DNA from: Shewanella psychrotolerans
GTDB lineage: Bacteria; Pseudomonadota; Gammaproteobacteria; Enterobacterales; Shewanellaceae
DNA: 64,000 nucleotides
Direction: 5' to 3'
NCBI RefSeq assembly: GCF_019457595.1
Contig: NZ_CP080419.1
Coordinates: 992,001-1,056,000, forward strand
Positions within the stretch are counted from its first letter, which is position 1. The number at the start of each line of letters is the position of its first letter. The translations under genes and the position numbers were made by a program. The notes under the pieces are model-generated. The model searched no databases, had not been told where the DNA came from, and saw only the letters and a program-made list of their open reading frames with translations. This document shows, in pieces, positions 27,763-36,677 of the stretch.

Positions 27763-28629
27763 ATGAATTGGCAAACCATTAGCGACGCCATGTCGTATGT
27801 CCTTTTTACCTACAGTGGTTCATCCATTACGGTATCTCAAGTACTGCAATTGCCATTGCTTTTATTGCTGGCGTGGTTTGTGGTGACTCGGATTGGCAAG
27901 TTGATCCGACGTGCGCTGTATAAAAGAAACGTGGCACCAGATGCGGTGCATCTTTTTTCTCGTATCTATTTAGTTATCGCTATCGCCATTTTGTTAGTCA
28001 CCAGCCTTGAGATCCTCAATATTCCCATTAAAGCGTTTGCTTTTGTTTCTGGTGCCGTCGCGATTGGTGTTGGTTTTGGCGCGCAAAACATCATTAATAA
28101 TTTTATTAGCGGTTGGATACTGATGTGGGAGAGGCCGATCCGCATTGGTGATTTTTTAGAGATAGGCGAGACCAAAGGGGTCGTGGAAAGCATTAATACC
28201 CGCTCGACATTAATTCGTCGTAGTGATGGCGTGCATATGCTGGTGCCGAATAGTCATTTACTTGAAAATACAGTAACTAACTGGACGTTGATAGACCACA
28301 ACTCCCGCTCAACCGTTACGGTTGGCGTGGCATATGGCTCCGATGTTGAGTTGGTCGCCTTATTAATAAAGCAAGCTTTAGATGAGCGAGAGGAGATTAT
28401 GAAGGTTCCTGAATCATCGGTTTTATTTGCCGATTTTGGTGACAATGCGCTGATATTCGATGGGATTTTTTGGATCTATGCTAATTCGGAAGCTGATACT
28501 CGGAAAATTCGCAGTGATATTCGTTTTAGATTGTATCAGCTGTTTTCCGAGCATGGTATTGAGATTGCTTACCCACAACGGGATATTCATATCGATGGCG
28601 CGATTAGCATCGAGCGTCCGTTACGTTAA
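27763..28629 (+). CDS. Small-conductance mechanosensitive channel, MscS family
   Basis: 288 residues from the ATG at 27763, chosen because it follows GAGG with a 5-base spacer. About three helices end in the pore helix region (AFVSGAVAIGVGFGAQNIIN), then the beta domain (FISGWILMWERPIRIGDFLE; VESINTRSTLIRRSDG; VPNSHLLENTVTNW). This is the MscS core plus an extra N-terminal helix. It releases solutes on hypo-osmotic shock. No operon partner. Confidence 0.9.
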   Translation: MNWQTISDAMSYVLFTYSGSSITVSQVLQLPLLLLLAWFVVTRIGKLIRRALYKRNVAPDAVHLFSRIYLVIAIAILLVTSLEILNIPIKAFAFVSGAVAIGVGFGAQNIINNFISGWILMWERPIRIGDFLEIGETKGVVESINTRSTLIRRSDGVHMLVPNSHLLENTVTNWTLIDHNSRSTVTVGVAYGSDVELVALLIKQALDEREEIMKVPESSVLFADFGDNALIFDGIFWIYANSEADTRKIRSDIRFRLYQLFSEHGIEIAYPQRDIHIDGAISIERPLR

Positions 28630-28909
28630 CATAATAAATTTAAAAGGCTTGCTTCTTTTTAACTCTGGTTTCAGGGCGTTGTGACACAAAATTGTGGTGC
28701 AACATTGGGCTAATGTTGTTTTAAAATTAAAGCTTAACCTACACCTAAAATAGAATACTTCAGCTTTTGTTCATTGGTAACCAGAACCACAAATGAGCCT
28801 TATTAACCCAAATAGTTGATAAGTTTGATATGCAATAGTTACACATCAGCCCACTTATCGAAACGAATGCGATACCCGCCGGATATTTGCTTACTTCATG
28901 TTGATGGCA

Positions 28910-30265
28910 TTACAAGATCACAACTGTTGCCAAGCCTAAGAAGGCAAAAAAACCCACGACATCGGTGACCGTGGTTAGCACTACGCCGCCCGCGAGTGCC
29001 GGATCTATGCCCATTTTTTTGAGCAACGGTGGGATAGTGGTGCCAGCCAATACCCCAGCAATTAATACGATTATCATTGCAGCGCCAAATACGATGCCAA
29101 GTTGCCAGTCGCCAAACCATTGGAATGCAATAATGCCTACAACACCAGCCCACAGCATACCGTTTAAGGCGCCAATACTAAATTCATGGCCGATAAGCTT
29201 AGCCATATTCTTGCCGTTGATCTGATTAAGGGCTAAGCCTCGGGTCACAAGCGTTAAGGTTTGACTGCCGGCGACGCCGCCCATGCTTGCTACCACAGGC
29301 ATTAATACGGCGAGCGCGACGATTTTCTCAATTGAAGTTTCGAATAAGCCAATGACCCAGGCGGCAAGGAAGGCGGTAAGCAAGTTGATCCCTAACCAAA
29401 TGGCGCGGCGGCCGGAGCTTTTTAAGATAGGTGCAAACATATCGGGATGATTGTCTAAACCTGCTCGTGCAAACACCTCTTTATCGGCTTCATCTTGAAT
29501 AACGTCGATGACATCATCAACGGTAATTCGGCCGATAAGTTTATGTTGTTCATCCACCACTGGTGCTGATAAAAGGTCTTTATCTTTAAACGCTTGTGCC
29601 ACGTTACGGGCTGAGACCAGTGGGGTAAAACTGGTGACCTCAGTTGACATCACCTCGCGAACACTGATGCTTAAGTCATTTGAGACAATTTGGCTGAGAG
29701 GAATAACACCTAAGAGGACATTATTACGATCGACAACCATTAAGCTGTCTAAGTGATCGGGCAGTGCGCCTTCTCTTTGGCGTAAGCGGCGTAGATACCT
29801 GAGTGCGGCTTTGAGTGAGACATCGGCACGTACGGCGGTGATGTCGACATCCATCAGACCACCAGCACTTTCATCTGGGTAGTGTTTGACTAACTCGTAG
29901 CGTTCTCGACGCTGTGAGTCCATCGCCTGTACCATGGCTGAGATGACGGTTATTGGTAAGTCGTTATCAATATCGGCGAGCTCATCCATCTGTACTGCAC
30001 TGAGGCTGGCAGTAAGTTCGGCTTCATCTGTGTGTGCGATAAGGCTTCGGCGCAGATCTTGGTGAAGCTCTAGTAGCACTTTAGCGCGAACATTGGTGGG
30101 AACAAAGGGCCACAGCGTTAAGCGGTCTTTTTGGGGTAAGGATTCGGTAAGGCGAGCGATTTCAGCAGCAGAGGTATTGGCCAAAATTTGCTGTATTGCT
30201 GCGTCATCGTTTTCATCCATCGCATGGTCAATAGAGTTAATCAGGTGCTGGAATTTTATGGTCAT
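28910..30265 (-). CDS. mgtE: Magnesium transporter MgtE
   Basis: 451 residues, normal length. An N-terminal helical MgtE_N domain (about 20-130), a CBS pair (about 135-260, with DVDITAVRADVSLKAALRYL and GRITVDDVIDVIQDEADKEV), and a C-terminal five-helix pore (PVVASMGGVAGSQTLTLVTR; VVLTTVTDVVGFFAFLGLA). It carries Mg2+ inward and is gated by cytoplasmic Mg2+ through the CBS domains. I see no M-box leader upstream. Confidence 0.93.
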   Translation of the reverse strand: MTIKFQHLINSIDHAMDENDDAAIQQILANTSAAEIARLTESLPQKDRLTLWPFVPTNVRAKVLLELHQDLRRSLIAHTDEAELTASLSAVQMDELADIDNDLPITVISAMVQAMDSQRRERYELVKHYPDESAGGLMDVDITAVRADVSLKAALRYLRRLRQREGALPDHLDSLMVVDRNNVLLGVIPLSQIVSNDLSISVREVMSTEVTSFTPLVSARNVAQAFKDKDLLSAPVVDEQHKLIGRITVDDVIDVIQDEADKEVFARAGLDNHPDMFAPILKSSGRRAIWLGINLLTAFLAAWVIGLFETSIEKIVALAVLMPVVASMGGVAGSQTLTLVTRGLALNQINGKNMAKLIGHEFSIGALNGMLWAGVVGIIAFQWFGDWQLGIVFGAAMIIVLIAGVLAGTTIPPLLKKMGIDPALAGGVVLTTVTDVVGFFAFLGLATVVIL

Positions 30266-30669
30266 ATAGGCAAAGTCCTGTTATTTGGTGCAAACGCCAG
30301 CCAAGCATGCTCGATTAGATACAGATAAAAAATCAATAGAGATCAATTAATATAATAGCGCATCCGATTATGAACCCGTTTAAAGAGGAGGTGATGACGG
30401 CTGTTACAGTATAGCCAGACGCTTCTTTGCTGAGACTATCGATTGGTATTCATCAAAGATACCTAATGCGCATAGAACAAAGGTGCTTGAAATCATTATG
30501 TTAATACCATACAGGATTGACGCTAGTTATACCACCTAGCGTTAGAGCTTCCTATTATCGAGAGAACCGATATGAAGCGCTATATTGAGGTGTTTGGTAT
30601 CGATGCCTTATCATCGGCTTTGATTAAGTCATGGTACAATCGGTAAGTTAAAATCATTCTATAACTTGA

Positions 30670-31335
30670 ACTAACGGTGCCTTCAAGTCACTGATTGACA
30701 ATGGTTTGTTTCCTTTGAGTGAAGGTTGGCATCTTTTAGCTTAGTAGGGCTTGTCTGCATCTTATTTGTTGGGTGTGTTTGAGTCATGGCAATCTATCAC
30801 CTGCGGTAAGTGCAGTGCATGGATGCACCAATGTCGTGTTCATATGGTCAGTGATGTTCTCTACATCACACTGACATTTCCCATATCCCTATGGGTCAGA
30901 TGTGATAGATAGTGTTTGGTGTGACTTGAGAATTAAAAGCTAAGAAGGTTTTGCCCCAAAGTTTGTTGGCCTTTAAATGAAGGTATGGCATTTTTTGGCT
31001 TAGTAGCGTTGGGCTATACTCTCATTTATTGGAAGTCTTTGAAGGTCACACCTTCGCTGTTACTAATCGCCTATCCGGCGAGGAATGTGCAAGCACTCTT
31101 TTGGCTCGGTGAGTGAAGCATAGCTTCGTGCTCATGAACGAGAGACAGGGATGTCGAACTGGCTTTTAGACATGGACGTTGTTCGAGCACTTCCATGTGG
31201 GCTCTGCGAAATCATCCATGATTTCGAAGGCCAAAACCGTGCTTACACTGGGTCATTTTATCTCTTCGATTTGACGGTATTGGTGTGTTTCAGGCGTGAA
31301 AGCTAACTGATTTTTGCCCCATTGCGAGTTATTGG
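30670..31335. repeat. Degenerate non-coding repeat cluster, left flank of the integron
   Basis: At least two imperfect units of about 300 bp in the same orientation share ...TGAAGGT..GGCAT.TTTT.GCTTAGTAG... The second unit (about 30960-31330) aligns in reverse complement with 37590-37930. Shared stretches include GTGAGTGAAGC.TAGCTTCGTGCT, GAACTGGCTTTTAGA.ATGG and ATGGACGTTGTTCGAGCACT. No coding potential is apparent. Confidence 0.75.
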
Positions 31336-31414
31336 GGCAGCTGACAATTAACTCTACAAACTATAAGTTGACCAAATTTTAGTCATGCTACAGAGTTTCT
31401 AGAGTACTCCGACT

Positions 31415-32374
31415 TTATAGTGTGTCTAACGGACTCGTTGTCCCCGCGAAATGTTGGCCAAGTACATGTGTATAGATTTGCGTTGTACTCACGTCATTGT
31501 GGCCAAGTAACTCTTGAACACTTCTTATATCACGACCGGCTTGAAGTAGATGAGTTGCGAAGCTATGCCTAAACGTGTGGCAGGTGACGCGTTTATTTAT
31601 TTGAATACTACGCACGGCATTCCCGAGCGCTTTACGAATAACACTCTGATGCAGATGATGCCTGCAAACTATTCCAGTAAACGGGTGGATGCAGGTCGTT
31701 TTAGAAGGGAAAATAAACATCCATCCGCGCTGCCTAAAAGCGTTAGGGTATTTACGTTCTAATGCATTTGGCAGTGAAGGACCTATCCCTCGTTGGTTGT
31801 CATACTGTTGGATCTTAGTAGCTTTCTCAATATATGCTGTAAGCTTTTCGGCGCATTTATGGCTGAGGATGGTTTGCCTATCTTTTCGCCCTTTTCCGTC
31901 TCTAATGGTCAGTGTAGCCCGCTCCATATCAATGTCTTGGACACGTAACCGGAGACATTCTGAAACTCTCAGTCCACTACCATAGAGCAGCTCAATGATT
32001 AGCCTGTCGCGGCCATAGAGTTGATTTAATATCGATGATATTTCCAATGGGAATAACACTGTCGGTAAATGTCGCTGTTTAGTGGCATAGCAAAAACCTA
32101 AATCCCCAAGCTCATGGTGCAAATGCTTCTGATACAAATAGGCCAATGCATTAAGTGCAATTTTTTGAGTGTTGATTGCCACATTCCGTTGGTTGGCAAG
32201 GAAGGTTAAAAATTGTGTAACTTCTTCCGCTCCCATTGTTTCGGGGTGACGCTTGTGGTGAAAGTTAATGAATGCCTTGATCCAATACAGATAAGTTTTT
32301 TCTGTTCTAATACTGTAACCACGCATGCGCATTGTTTCTTGAACACCGATTAGAAATGGGCTTTTTAGACTCAT
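31415..32374 (-). CDS. intI: Integron integrase (tyrosine recombinase)
   Basis: 319 residues, the length of chromosomal IntI proteins. A phage-integrase N-terminal domain (RTEKTYLYWIKAFINFH) precedes the catalytic domain with the Arg in LLYGSGLRVSECLRLRVQDI, HxxR in TCHTFRHSFATHLLQAGRDI and the nucleophile Tyr in STTQIYTHVLG. The extra IntI-specific patch is present (LERKYPNAFRQRGWMFIFPS). It recombines attI with attC sites. An exact LexA box lies 21 bp before the start, so expression should be SOS induced. Confidence 0.95.
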   Translation of the reverse strand: MSLKSPFLIGVQETMRMRGYSIRTEKTYLYWIKAFINFHHKRHPETMGAEEVTQFLTFLANQRNVAINTQKIALNALAYLYQKHLHHELGDLGFCYATKQRHLPTVLFPLEISSILNQLYGRDRLIIELLYGSGLRVSECLRLRVQDIDMERATLTIRDGKGRKDRQTILSHKCAEKLTAYIEKATKIQQYDNQRGIGPSLPNALERKYPNAFRQRGWMFIFPSKTTCIHPFTGIVCRHHLHQSVIRKALGNAVRSIQINKRVTCHTFRHSFATHLLQAGRDIRSVQELLGHNDVSTTQIYTHVLGQHFAGTTSPLDTL

Positions 32375-32394
32375 GATAACTTCACTCTAAAGTG

Positions 32395-32410
32395 CTGTTT
32401 ATTTATACAG
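32395..32410. promoter_or_regulatory. LexA box of intI
   Basis: CTGTTTATTTATACAG is a perfect CTGT-N8-ACAG SOS operator, 21 bp upstream of the intI start codon. Confidence 0.88.
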
Positions 32411-32416
32411 TATTAT

Positions 32417-32436
32417 TTGATATTTCCGAATATCAA
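32417..32436. promoter_or_regulatory. Second palindrome in the intI promoter
   Basis: TTGATATT-TCCG-AATATCAA has perfect 8-bp arms and lies 6 bp beyond the LexA box. On the minus strand its TTGATA could also act as a -35 element. The binding protein is unknown. Confidence 0.5.
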
Positions 32437-32536
32437 GGAAAATAGTGAAATAATTTTGCGCGTTTATACACGTACTAATTCATATAATTCATTTTTATCA
32501 ATCAGTTATGTGTTGACGACTTGAGATAATAGGTTT

Positions 32537-32659
32537 GGAAAACGCGCATGCGCGTTTTTCCAGATGGTATATTTAGCAAAATGCTGATAAGTTCATTACA
32601 TACAGATAGTTAACTGTGCGCGTTTTCACTGGTCCAACGAGGTAAACGCGCATGCGCAC
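32537..32659. repeat. GCGCATGCGC palindromic repeats between intI and attI
   Basis: GGAAAACGCGCATGCGCG plus TTTTTCC (32537-32561) is a near-perfect palindrome. Related arms GTGCGCGTTTTC (32616-32627) and GTAAACGCGCATGCGCAC (32642-32659) can pair with each other across 14 bases. A further half-copy GCGCGTTTATACACG lies near 32460. They may be terminators or protein sites in the leader. Confidence 0.6.
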
Positions 32660-32934
32660 TAATAAAATGTTCTTGACCTGCGGTAGACGATTTTTAGCAA
32701 AAAAGAAGTGATATTTAAGTCTAGCCGAAGGAATAGATAGAGCCAAACGCGATGGAAGAAACGCCTTATTTATGATAGCTTGAAGGCACTTGCTAAGGCT
32801 CGTAAAGCGAAGCTTTAAAGAGACCTGCAATTGACTTCAAGTAAAGAAGCGATGCTTCCCTCACGCCGCAGGGGGGCATCAATTAAGCCCCAAGGGCATG
32901 GAATATGAACTCACGGATTGAGTAGCGATAACCG

Positions 32935-33002
32935 CCTCTCTCCGAAAGTAAAGAACAACCCATTACACGAGACCTTCGGCTCGTGAATCACGATCGTTAG
33001 GC
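32935..33002 (+). other. attI recombination site (approximate left edge)
   Basis: The core GTTAGGC at 32996-33002 fits GTTRRRY, with the crossover between 32996 and 32997. The cassette that follows begins TTAGGC, the complement of the GCCTAAC core found in its attC at 34116. The left limit is a guess. Confidence 0.75.
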
Positions 33003-33030
33003 AACAATAACATAAGTGTGCATGTTTCAT

Positions 33031-33058
33031 TTGATACAGTGTAATCATGTAATATAAT
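33031..33058 (+). promoter_or_regulatory. Sigma-70 promoter inside cassette 1
   Basis: TTGATA (33031-33036) and TATAAT (33053-33058) are spaced by 16 bp, giving a predicted start about 25 bp before the cassette 1 ATG. The cassette would therefore be expressed wherever it is inserted. Confidence 0.75.
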
Positions 33059-33090
33059 CTCAATACATTAAATCTATAAAGTTTGAAAGA

Positions 33091-34113
33091 ATGGAATTTT
33101 TGAATAATCTCGTGTCTTCTAAAATAAGACATCTTTACAATGAGTTTTTAAACAGCCCTAGAACAGAGTGCTTACTTAATCTCGAAAGAGAAATGATCGA
33201 AGAGTCATATGGTCCTATCTCAGTATTTTACAAATCAATAAATGCCTATATCGACTACTCTTTACTTGTTTGGGTTGATAGTGTTCTCGAATATTTATCT
33301 GAAATACGAATTGAGAACAATATACTTTATCAAGAAGAAGATGAATTTATTTTATCTGAGTTAAACAACGTTATAAAAGATGAAATAAAAGTAGCAATTA
33401 TTTTTGCCCATGAAGTTAGTAAAAAACATGTTATTTACAGTACGGGTGAACTTGCTGAATATAAGGCAAAAGAACTTTCTGAAAAACGTGACAGTTTTAA
33501 TAAACAGCAGATCCTTGATAATGTAGTATCTGTTGTAAAGGATAAAATTGCTATTTCCATCGGAGAAACTAATTTAAAAATTCTAAAAAATAGTCCTGAT
33601 TTAGTTAAGTTATATGAGGTTAATATTCGCCAAGATTCAAAAGGTGCTGAGCCCTTGTGCAGTTCCGTAGAGACTATATGTCGCAATTTTCACAAATTCT
33701 GTAACCAACTAACTAAAAGATATGATAACAGACAAACGATTATTGTATCTGATGAGTATGATGTTCAGGATTTACTTCACTCTATTTTTAAGCTTCATTT
33801 CAGTGATGTGCGTGCAGAAGAGTATACTCCTAGTTATGCGGGAGGGGCTTCACGGATTGATTTTCTACTTGCTGATGAGGAGATAGCAGTTGAGGTTAAG
33901 AAAACTAGGACAGCATTGAAAGATAAACATATTGGAGAGCAACTTATAGTGGATACTAGAAGGTATAGTGTTCATCCTAAATGTAAGAGGCTTATTTGTT
34001 TTGTTTATGATCCTGAATTATTAATTAAAAATCCTGAAGGCATTGAAAATGATCTTTCTAAACCAAGCAATGGAATTGATGTTCAAGTCATAATTTCACC
34101 TAAAGGAAATTAG
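33091..34113 (+). CDS. Cassette 1: protein with a C-terminal DpnII/MboI-type PD-(D/E)XK nuclease domain
   Basis: 340 residues. The N-terminal 200 residues are helical and unrecognised. From about residue 220 the protein follows the REase_DpnII-MboI pattern: QDLLHSIFKLHFSDVRAEEY, then RIDFLLADEEIAVEVKKTRT (the D...ExK active site) and CKRLICFVYDPELL. Such domains occur in restriction and abortive phage-defence proteins, usually behind a sensor or effector domain. The gene fills cassette 1, starts behind its own promoter and ends 2 bp before attC1. A defence role is inference; the nuclease fold is well supported. Confidence 0.75.
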   Translation: MEFLNNLVSSKIRHLYNEFLNSPRTECLLNLEREMIEESYGPISVFYKSINAYIDYSLLVWVDSVLEYLSEIRIENNILYQEEDEFILSELNNVIKDEIKVAIIFAHEVSKKHVIYSTGELAEYKAKELSEKRDSFNKQQILDNVVSVVKDKIAISIGETNLKILKNSPDLVKLYEVNIRQDSKGAEPLCSSVETICRNFHKFCNQLTKRYDNRQTIIVSDEYDVQDLLHSIFKLHFSDVRAEEYTPSYAGGASRIDFLLADEEIAVEVKKTRTALKDKHIGEQLIVDTRRYSVHPKCKRLICFVYDPELLIKNPEGIENDLSKPSNGIDVQVIISPKGN

Positions 34114-34115
34114 AT

Positions 34116-34240
34116 GCCTAACAAAGCGTTTAAGAGTGATTCGTAACGCGTGGCATTTTTACCATGCGTGGTTGTAGTGTTTAAGGTGAAATGCAGAGGC
34201 TTCGGTATTGCGTTACTCACACCTTAACGCGGCGTTAGCT
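34116..34240 (+). other. attC site of cassette 1 (125 bp)
   Basis: R'' GCCTAAC (34116-34122) and R' GTTAGCT (34234-34240). The two ends fold back (CAAAGCGTTTAAGAGTGA against TCACACCTTAACGCGGCG). The next cassette starts TTAGCT at 34235. Confidence 0.9.
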
Positions 34241-34289
34241 TGTACGGCATAAATATTTTATCTAACTCAGGTTCTTAAGGTTCATTAAT

Positions 34290-35333
34290 ATGGGTAGCAA
34301 TAAGTCCTCTTTAAAAATATCGGATAATAAAATAGAAGAAGAGATTGAAAAAGGTAATTTCAAGAGAGATGGGACTCTGATTCGAGATGTTTCAAACGGA
34401 CAAATAGTGAAAGTACTGAAGAATAATGAAGAAAGTACAAACAATATACCGTCAACATTTATTCAGATTCATCATAACTATATATATCAAGCAGATCTGT
34501 CTCCAGTCCTAGATGCGATTTCCCATGAGAGAACATTAAGCGTATATAACGATCTGGAAGAGCAGTACAATCTTGTTTTAGATTACTTGGATTCTTTTAA
34601 TACCTACGAGACTGGGATCGAGAAGGTTCATCAAATATGTCTTGAAATATCGGTGTCATTTGACAGCAAGATAAGAAGGCAGATAGAAGAGCTAGATATT
34701 GATGACCTAGAAAAAATGGATGCAGGTCAGTTTATTGGTTCTCTTAATGCCTATGTAAAAATCCTGTTTTCTTATATACTAAGCACTTATATCCTTCATA
34801 GAAACAAGTTTTCGAAAGATAAGGTTATTATTTCTAAGATCCTTAGTTTTGAAAATTCTGTTAGAGGCTTATATGAGCAACTTCTTGCTCGATCTGATCG
34901 GAGAGAAGATCGTGACGGTTTATTGACTACCTATTTCACCATGGAGGAATCGCTCTACAGTATGTACTTATTTGATGATTCATACGAGATCAGTGATCTA
35001 GATCGCGTAGTCAATCAGGATTCAAGATTTTCAACATCACTTCAAGTAATTGACTTTTTTAAAAGACATCGAAAAAGTGGACGCTTTTCAGATGAATGGC
35101 GTGGTTATAATGGCGGTAACAATGAGCTCAAAATATCTGTCAGTACTAAAAGAATATCGGAGAATGGAAATAGAAATAAAATAGCAGTTGCGCTCATGCA
35201 AATCCTAGAAGATATAGATAAATTGAAAGATCTAAGAGAAGAAATTGTTAGTTTAGAAGATTTTTCTGACCAAGACGTACTGATGTATTTTAGTAATTCG
35301 TCAGCTAACAATCAAAATCATTCGGACGCGTAA
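34290..35333 (+). CDS. Cassette 2: unknown soluble protein, 347 residues
   Basis: No family recognised. It is hydrophilic and largely helical, without signal peptide or membrane segment. The N-terminus has a charged motif (KIEEEIEKGNFKRDGTLIRD followed by VSNGQIVKVLK), and the middle has ALDAISHERTL-like and DDLEKMDAGQFIGSLNAYVK stretches. It reads AAGGTTCATTA before the ATG. Its last ten codons and stop lie inside attC2, so the gene and recombination site overlap. Codon use is A/T rich like its cassette neighbours. By company it may be another defence or stress gene, but nothing in the sequence shows that. Confidence 0.8.
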   Translation: MGSNKSSLKISDNKIEEEIEKGNFKRDGTLIRDVSNGQIVKVLKNNEESTNNIPSTFIQIHHNYIYQADLSPVLDAISHERTLSVYNDLEEQYNLVLDYLDSFNTYETGIEKVHQICLEISVSFDSKIRRQIEELDIDDLEKMDAGQFIGSLNAYVKILFSYILSTYILHRNKFSKDKVIISKILSFENSVRGLYEQLLARSDRREDRDGLLTTYFTMEESLYSMYLFDDSYEISDLDRVVNQDSRFSTSLQVIDFFKRHRKSGRFSDEWRGYNGGNNELKISVSTKRISENGNRNKIAVALMQILEDIDKLKDLREEIVSLEDFSDQDVLMYFSNSSANNQNHSDA

Positions 35334-35359
35334 CCGCGCCGCTGTTTTGGGCGTTATAG
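35303..35359 (+). other. attC site of cassette 2 (57 bp), overlapping the gene's stop codon
   Basis: R'' AGCTAAC (35303-35309) complements this cassette's leading TTAGCT, and R' is GTTATAG (35353-35359). The TAA of the cassette 2 gene is at 35331-35333, in the middle of the site. 57 bp is near the minimum for attC. Confidence 0.8.
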
Positions 35360-35374
35360 CCCTTAGGTAGATAT

Positions 35375-36007
35375 ATGAGAAAACCACAATCAGTAAAATC
35401 ACTAGAGAAATTGGGTCGTGTGCAGCTCTCGCCTTCATTTTTTATGAGAGACTTTTTACACTCTGAGATTTCGCAAATTGAATCTATTCCTAACATCCCC
35501 GATTTTCCTGATATCGCCATTCAAACAGGCTCTAACTTGTGTCAGAAACTTCTTGAACCTCTACAAAATAAATTCGGAAGAATTAGTATACGTTCAGCTT
35601 ATCGCTCACCTTTAGTGAATGCAAAAGGTGCAGATAATAAAAACCAATATAGTTGTGCAAGTAACGAGAGTAACTTTGCATCTCATATATGGGATTACAA
35701 AGATGCCAATGGTTACCTTGGCGCTACAGCTTGTATTATTGTTAATTCATTTATTCCATATTATGAAAGAACAGGGAACTGGCAAGCTCTTGCATGGTGG
35801 ATTCACGATAATATCCCCGAGTACTCCCATATGCAGTTTTTCCCGAACTACGCTGCATTCAATTTATCTTGGCATGAAGTGCCGAAGAAAGAAATTTATA
35901 GTTTTATCACAGGCTCCAAAGGCTATTTGACAAAGCCTGGAGCGGATAATTTTGACGGTGAGCATTCTGAATACTATGAAGAAATGCTTCGAGAGATTGG
36001 GCTCTAA
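35375..36007 (+). CDS. Cassette 3, first gene: M15 peptidase-like protein
   Basis: 210 residues. The region RISIRSAYRSPLVNAKGADN, then SNFASHIWDYKDANGYLGAT and the closing NYAAFNLSWHEVP resemble the SxHxxGxAxD and ExxWH metal-binding blocks of M15 D-Ala-D-Ala carboxypeptidase-like proteins. The SHIWDYKD motif lacks the usual glycine spacing, and the last acidic residue is replaced by Asn-Leu-Ser, so catalysis is uncertain. It may be a peptidoglycan hydrolase or a repurposed fold. There is no signal peptide, so any cell-wall role would need lysis or another route. It is the first of two genes in one cassette. Confidence 0.6.
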   Translation: MRKPQSVKSLEKLGRVQLSPSFFMRDFLHSEISQIESIPNIPDFPDIAIQTGSNLCQKLLEPLQNKFGRISIRSAYRSPLVNAKGADNKNQYSCASNESNFASHIWDYKDANGYLGATACIIVNSFIPYYERTGNWQALAWWIHDNIPEYSHMQFFPNYAAFNLSWHEVPKKEIYSFITGSKGYLTKPGADNFDGEHSEYYEEMLREIGL

Positions 36008-36116
36008 TAGAGAAATTATTGCTAATACATAACATTAGATTGTGCTCGAACCTCTCTATTTTAACCTACTGCCGTTTTACAGCCTATGAGGCGATAGAAC
36101 CCTATTGGTCATACCT

Positions 36117-36677
36117 ATGGATAATCACATAGAAGAATTAGAAAAGACTATTGCAAAATTGAGCGAAGAAAATTTGAGCTTGAAAAAGAAAATTGCCTTT
36201 TTTGAGAACCATCCAAATGTCGTAGCGGGCATTAGAGGAGAGTCCTTTGTGTCCCGTTTGGTATCTGGAGCTATTACCGAATTCAATGCACCACACGATA
36301 TTGAAACAAACTGTGGATTACGTATCGAAGTTAAGTATTCCAAGCTCAACTTAGCCAATAGAAAACAAACGGGCACAACTAAACGTTGGTCGTGGAAAAA
36401 TGTATTTGGTTCAGGAGGGGGAAAAAAGTATGACCGTCTTATACTTATTGGCGAGGCTGATCAACGCCACCTTCATAGCTACCTACAGCCTGATAGCCCC
36501 TATGTTATTTTTGATATTGGTTTTGAAGATGTAATGCAACTTACATCAAAGACTGAGCATAAACAGAGGCTTATACAGCTGTCTACGAACCCGACAAGTG
36601 TTCGTTCTAGAGCCAAAATATTATATGCTGAGTACCAAATAAAATCAGAATATCTCACAATGAAGTACGGGCTATAA
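36117..36677 (+). CDS. Cassette 3, second gene: PD-(D/E)XK nuclease-like protein with an N-terminal coiled coil
   Basis: 186 residues from the ATG at 36117; a TTG at 36105 could add four. The first 30 residues form a coiled coil (IEELEKTIAKLSEENLSLKK). A nuclease-like core follows: GIRGESFVSRLV, APHDIETNCGLRIEVKYSKL with the D...ExK signature, then KYDRLILIGEAD as the following strand. The stop codon overlaps attC3. No attC core lies between it and the preceding gene, so the two travel as one unit. Function unknown; a restriction or defence role is possible. Confidence 0.65.
   Translation: MDNHIEELEKTIAKLSEENLSLKKKIAFFENHPNVVAGIRGESFVSRLVSGAITEFNAPHDIETNCGLRIEVKYSKLNLANRKQTGTTKRWSWKNVFGSGGGKKYDRLILIGEADQRHLHSYLQPDSPYVIFDIGFEDVMQLTSKTEHKQRLIQLSTNPTSVRSRAKILYAEYQIKSEYLTMKYGL

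Noticed and set aside
30266..30640. M-box magnesium riboswitch before mgtE
   Set aside because: No conserved M-box core or paired helices could be found on the minus strand.
32573..32830. 85-residue minus-strand frame between intI and attI
   Set aside because: It runs through the GCGCATGCGC palindromes, has no recognisable protein pattern and no clear ribosome site.
35328..35360. A 33-bp attC after cassette 2 starting at GCGTAAC
   Set aside because: The first core does not match the cassette's leading TTAGCT. The true R'' is AGCTAAC at 35303, which makes a 57-bp site.
36008..36116. An attC between the two genes of cassette 3
   Set aside because: There is a weak repeat (CTAAT..ATTAG) but no GTTRRRY core, and the core that matches the cassette start lies after the second gene.
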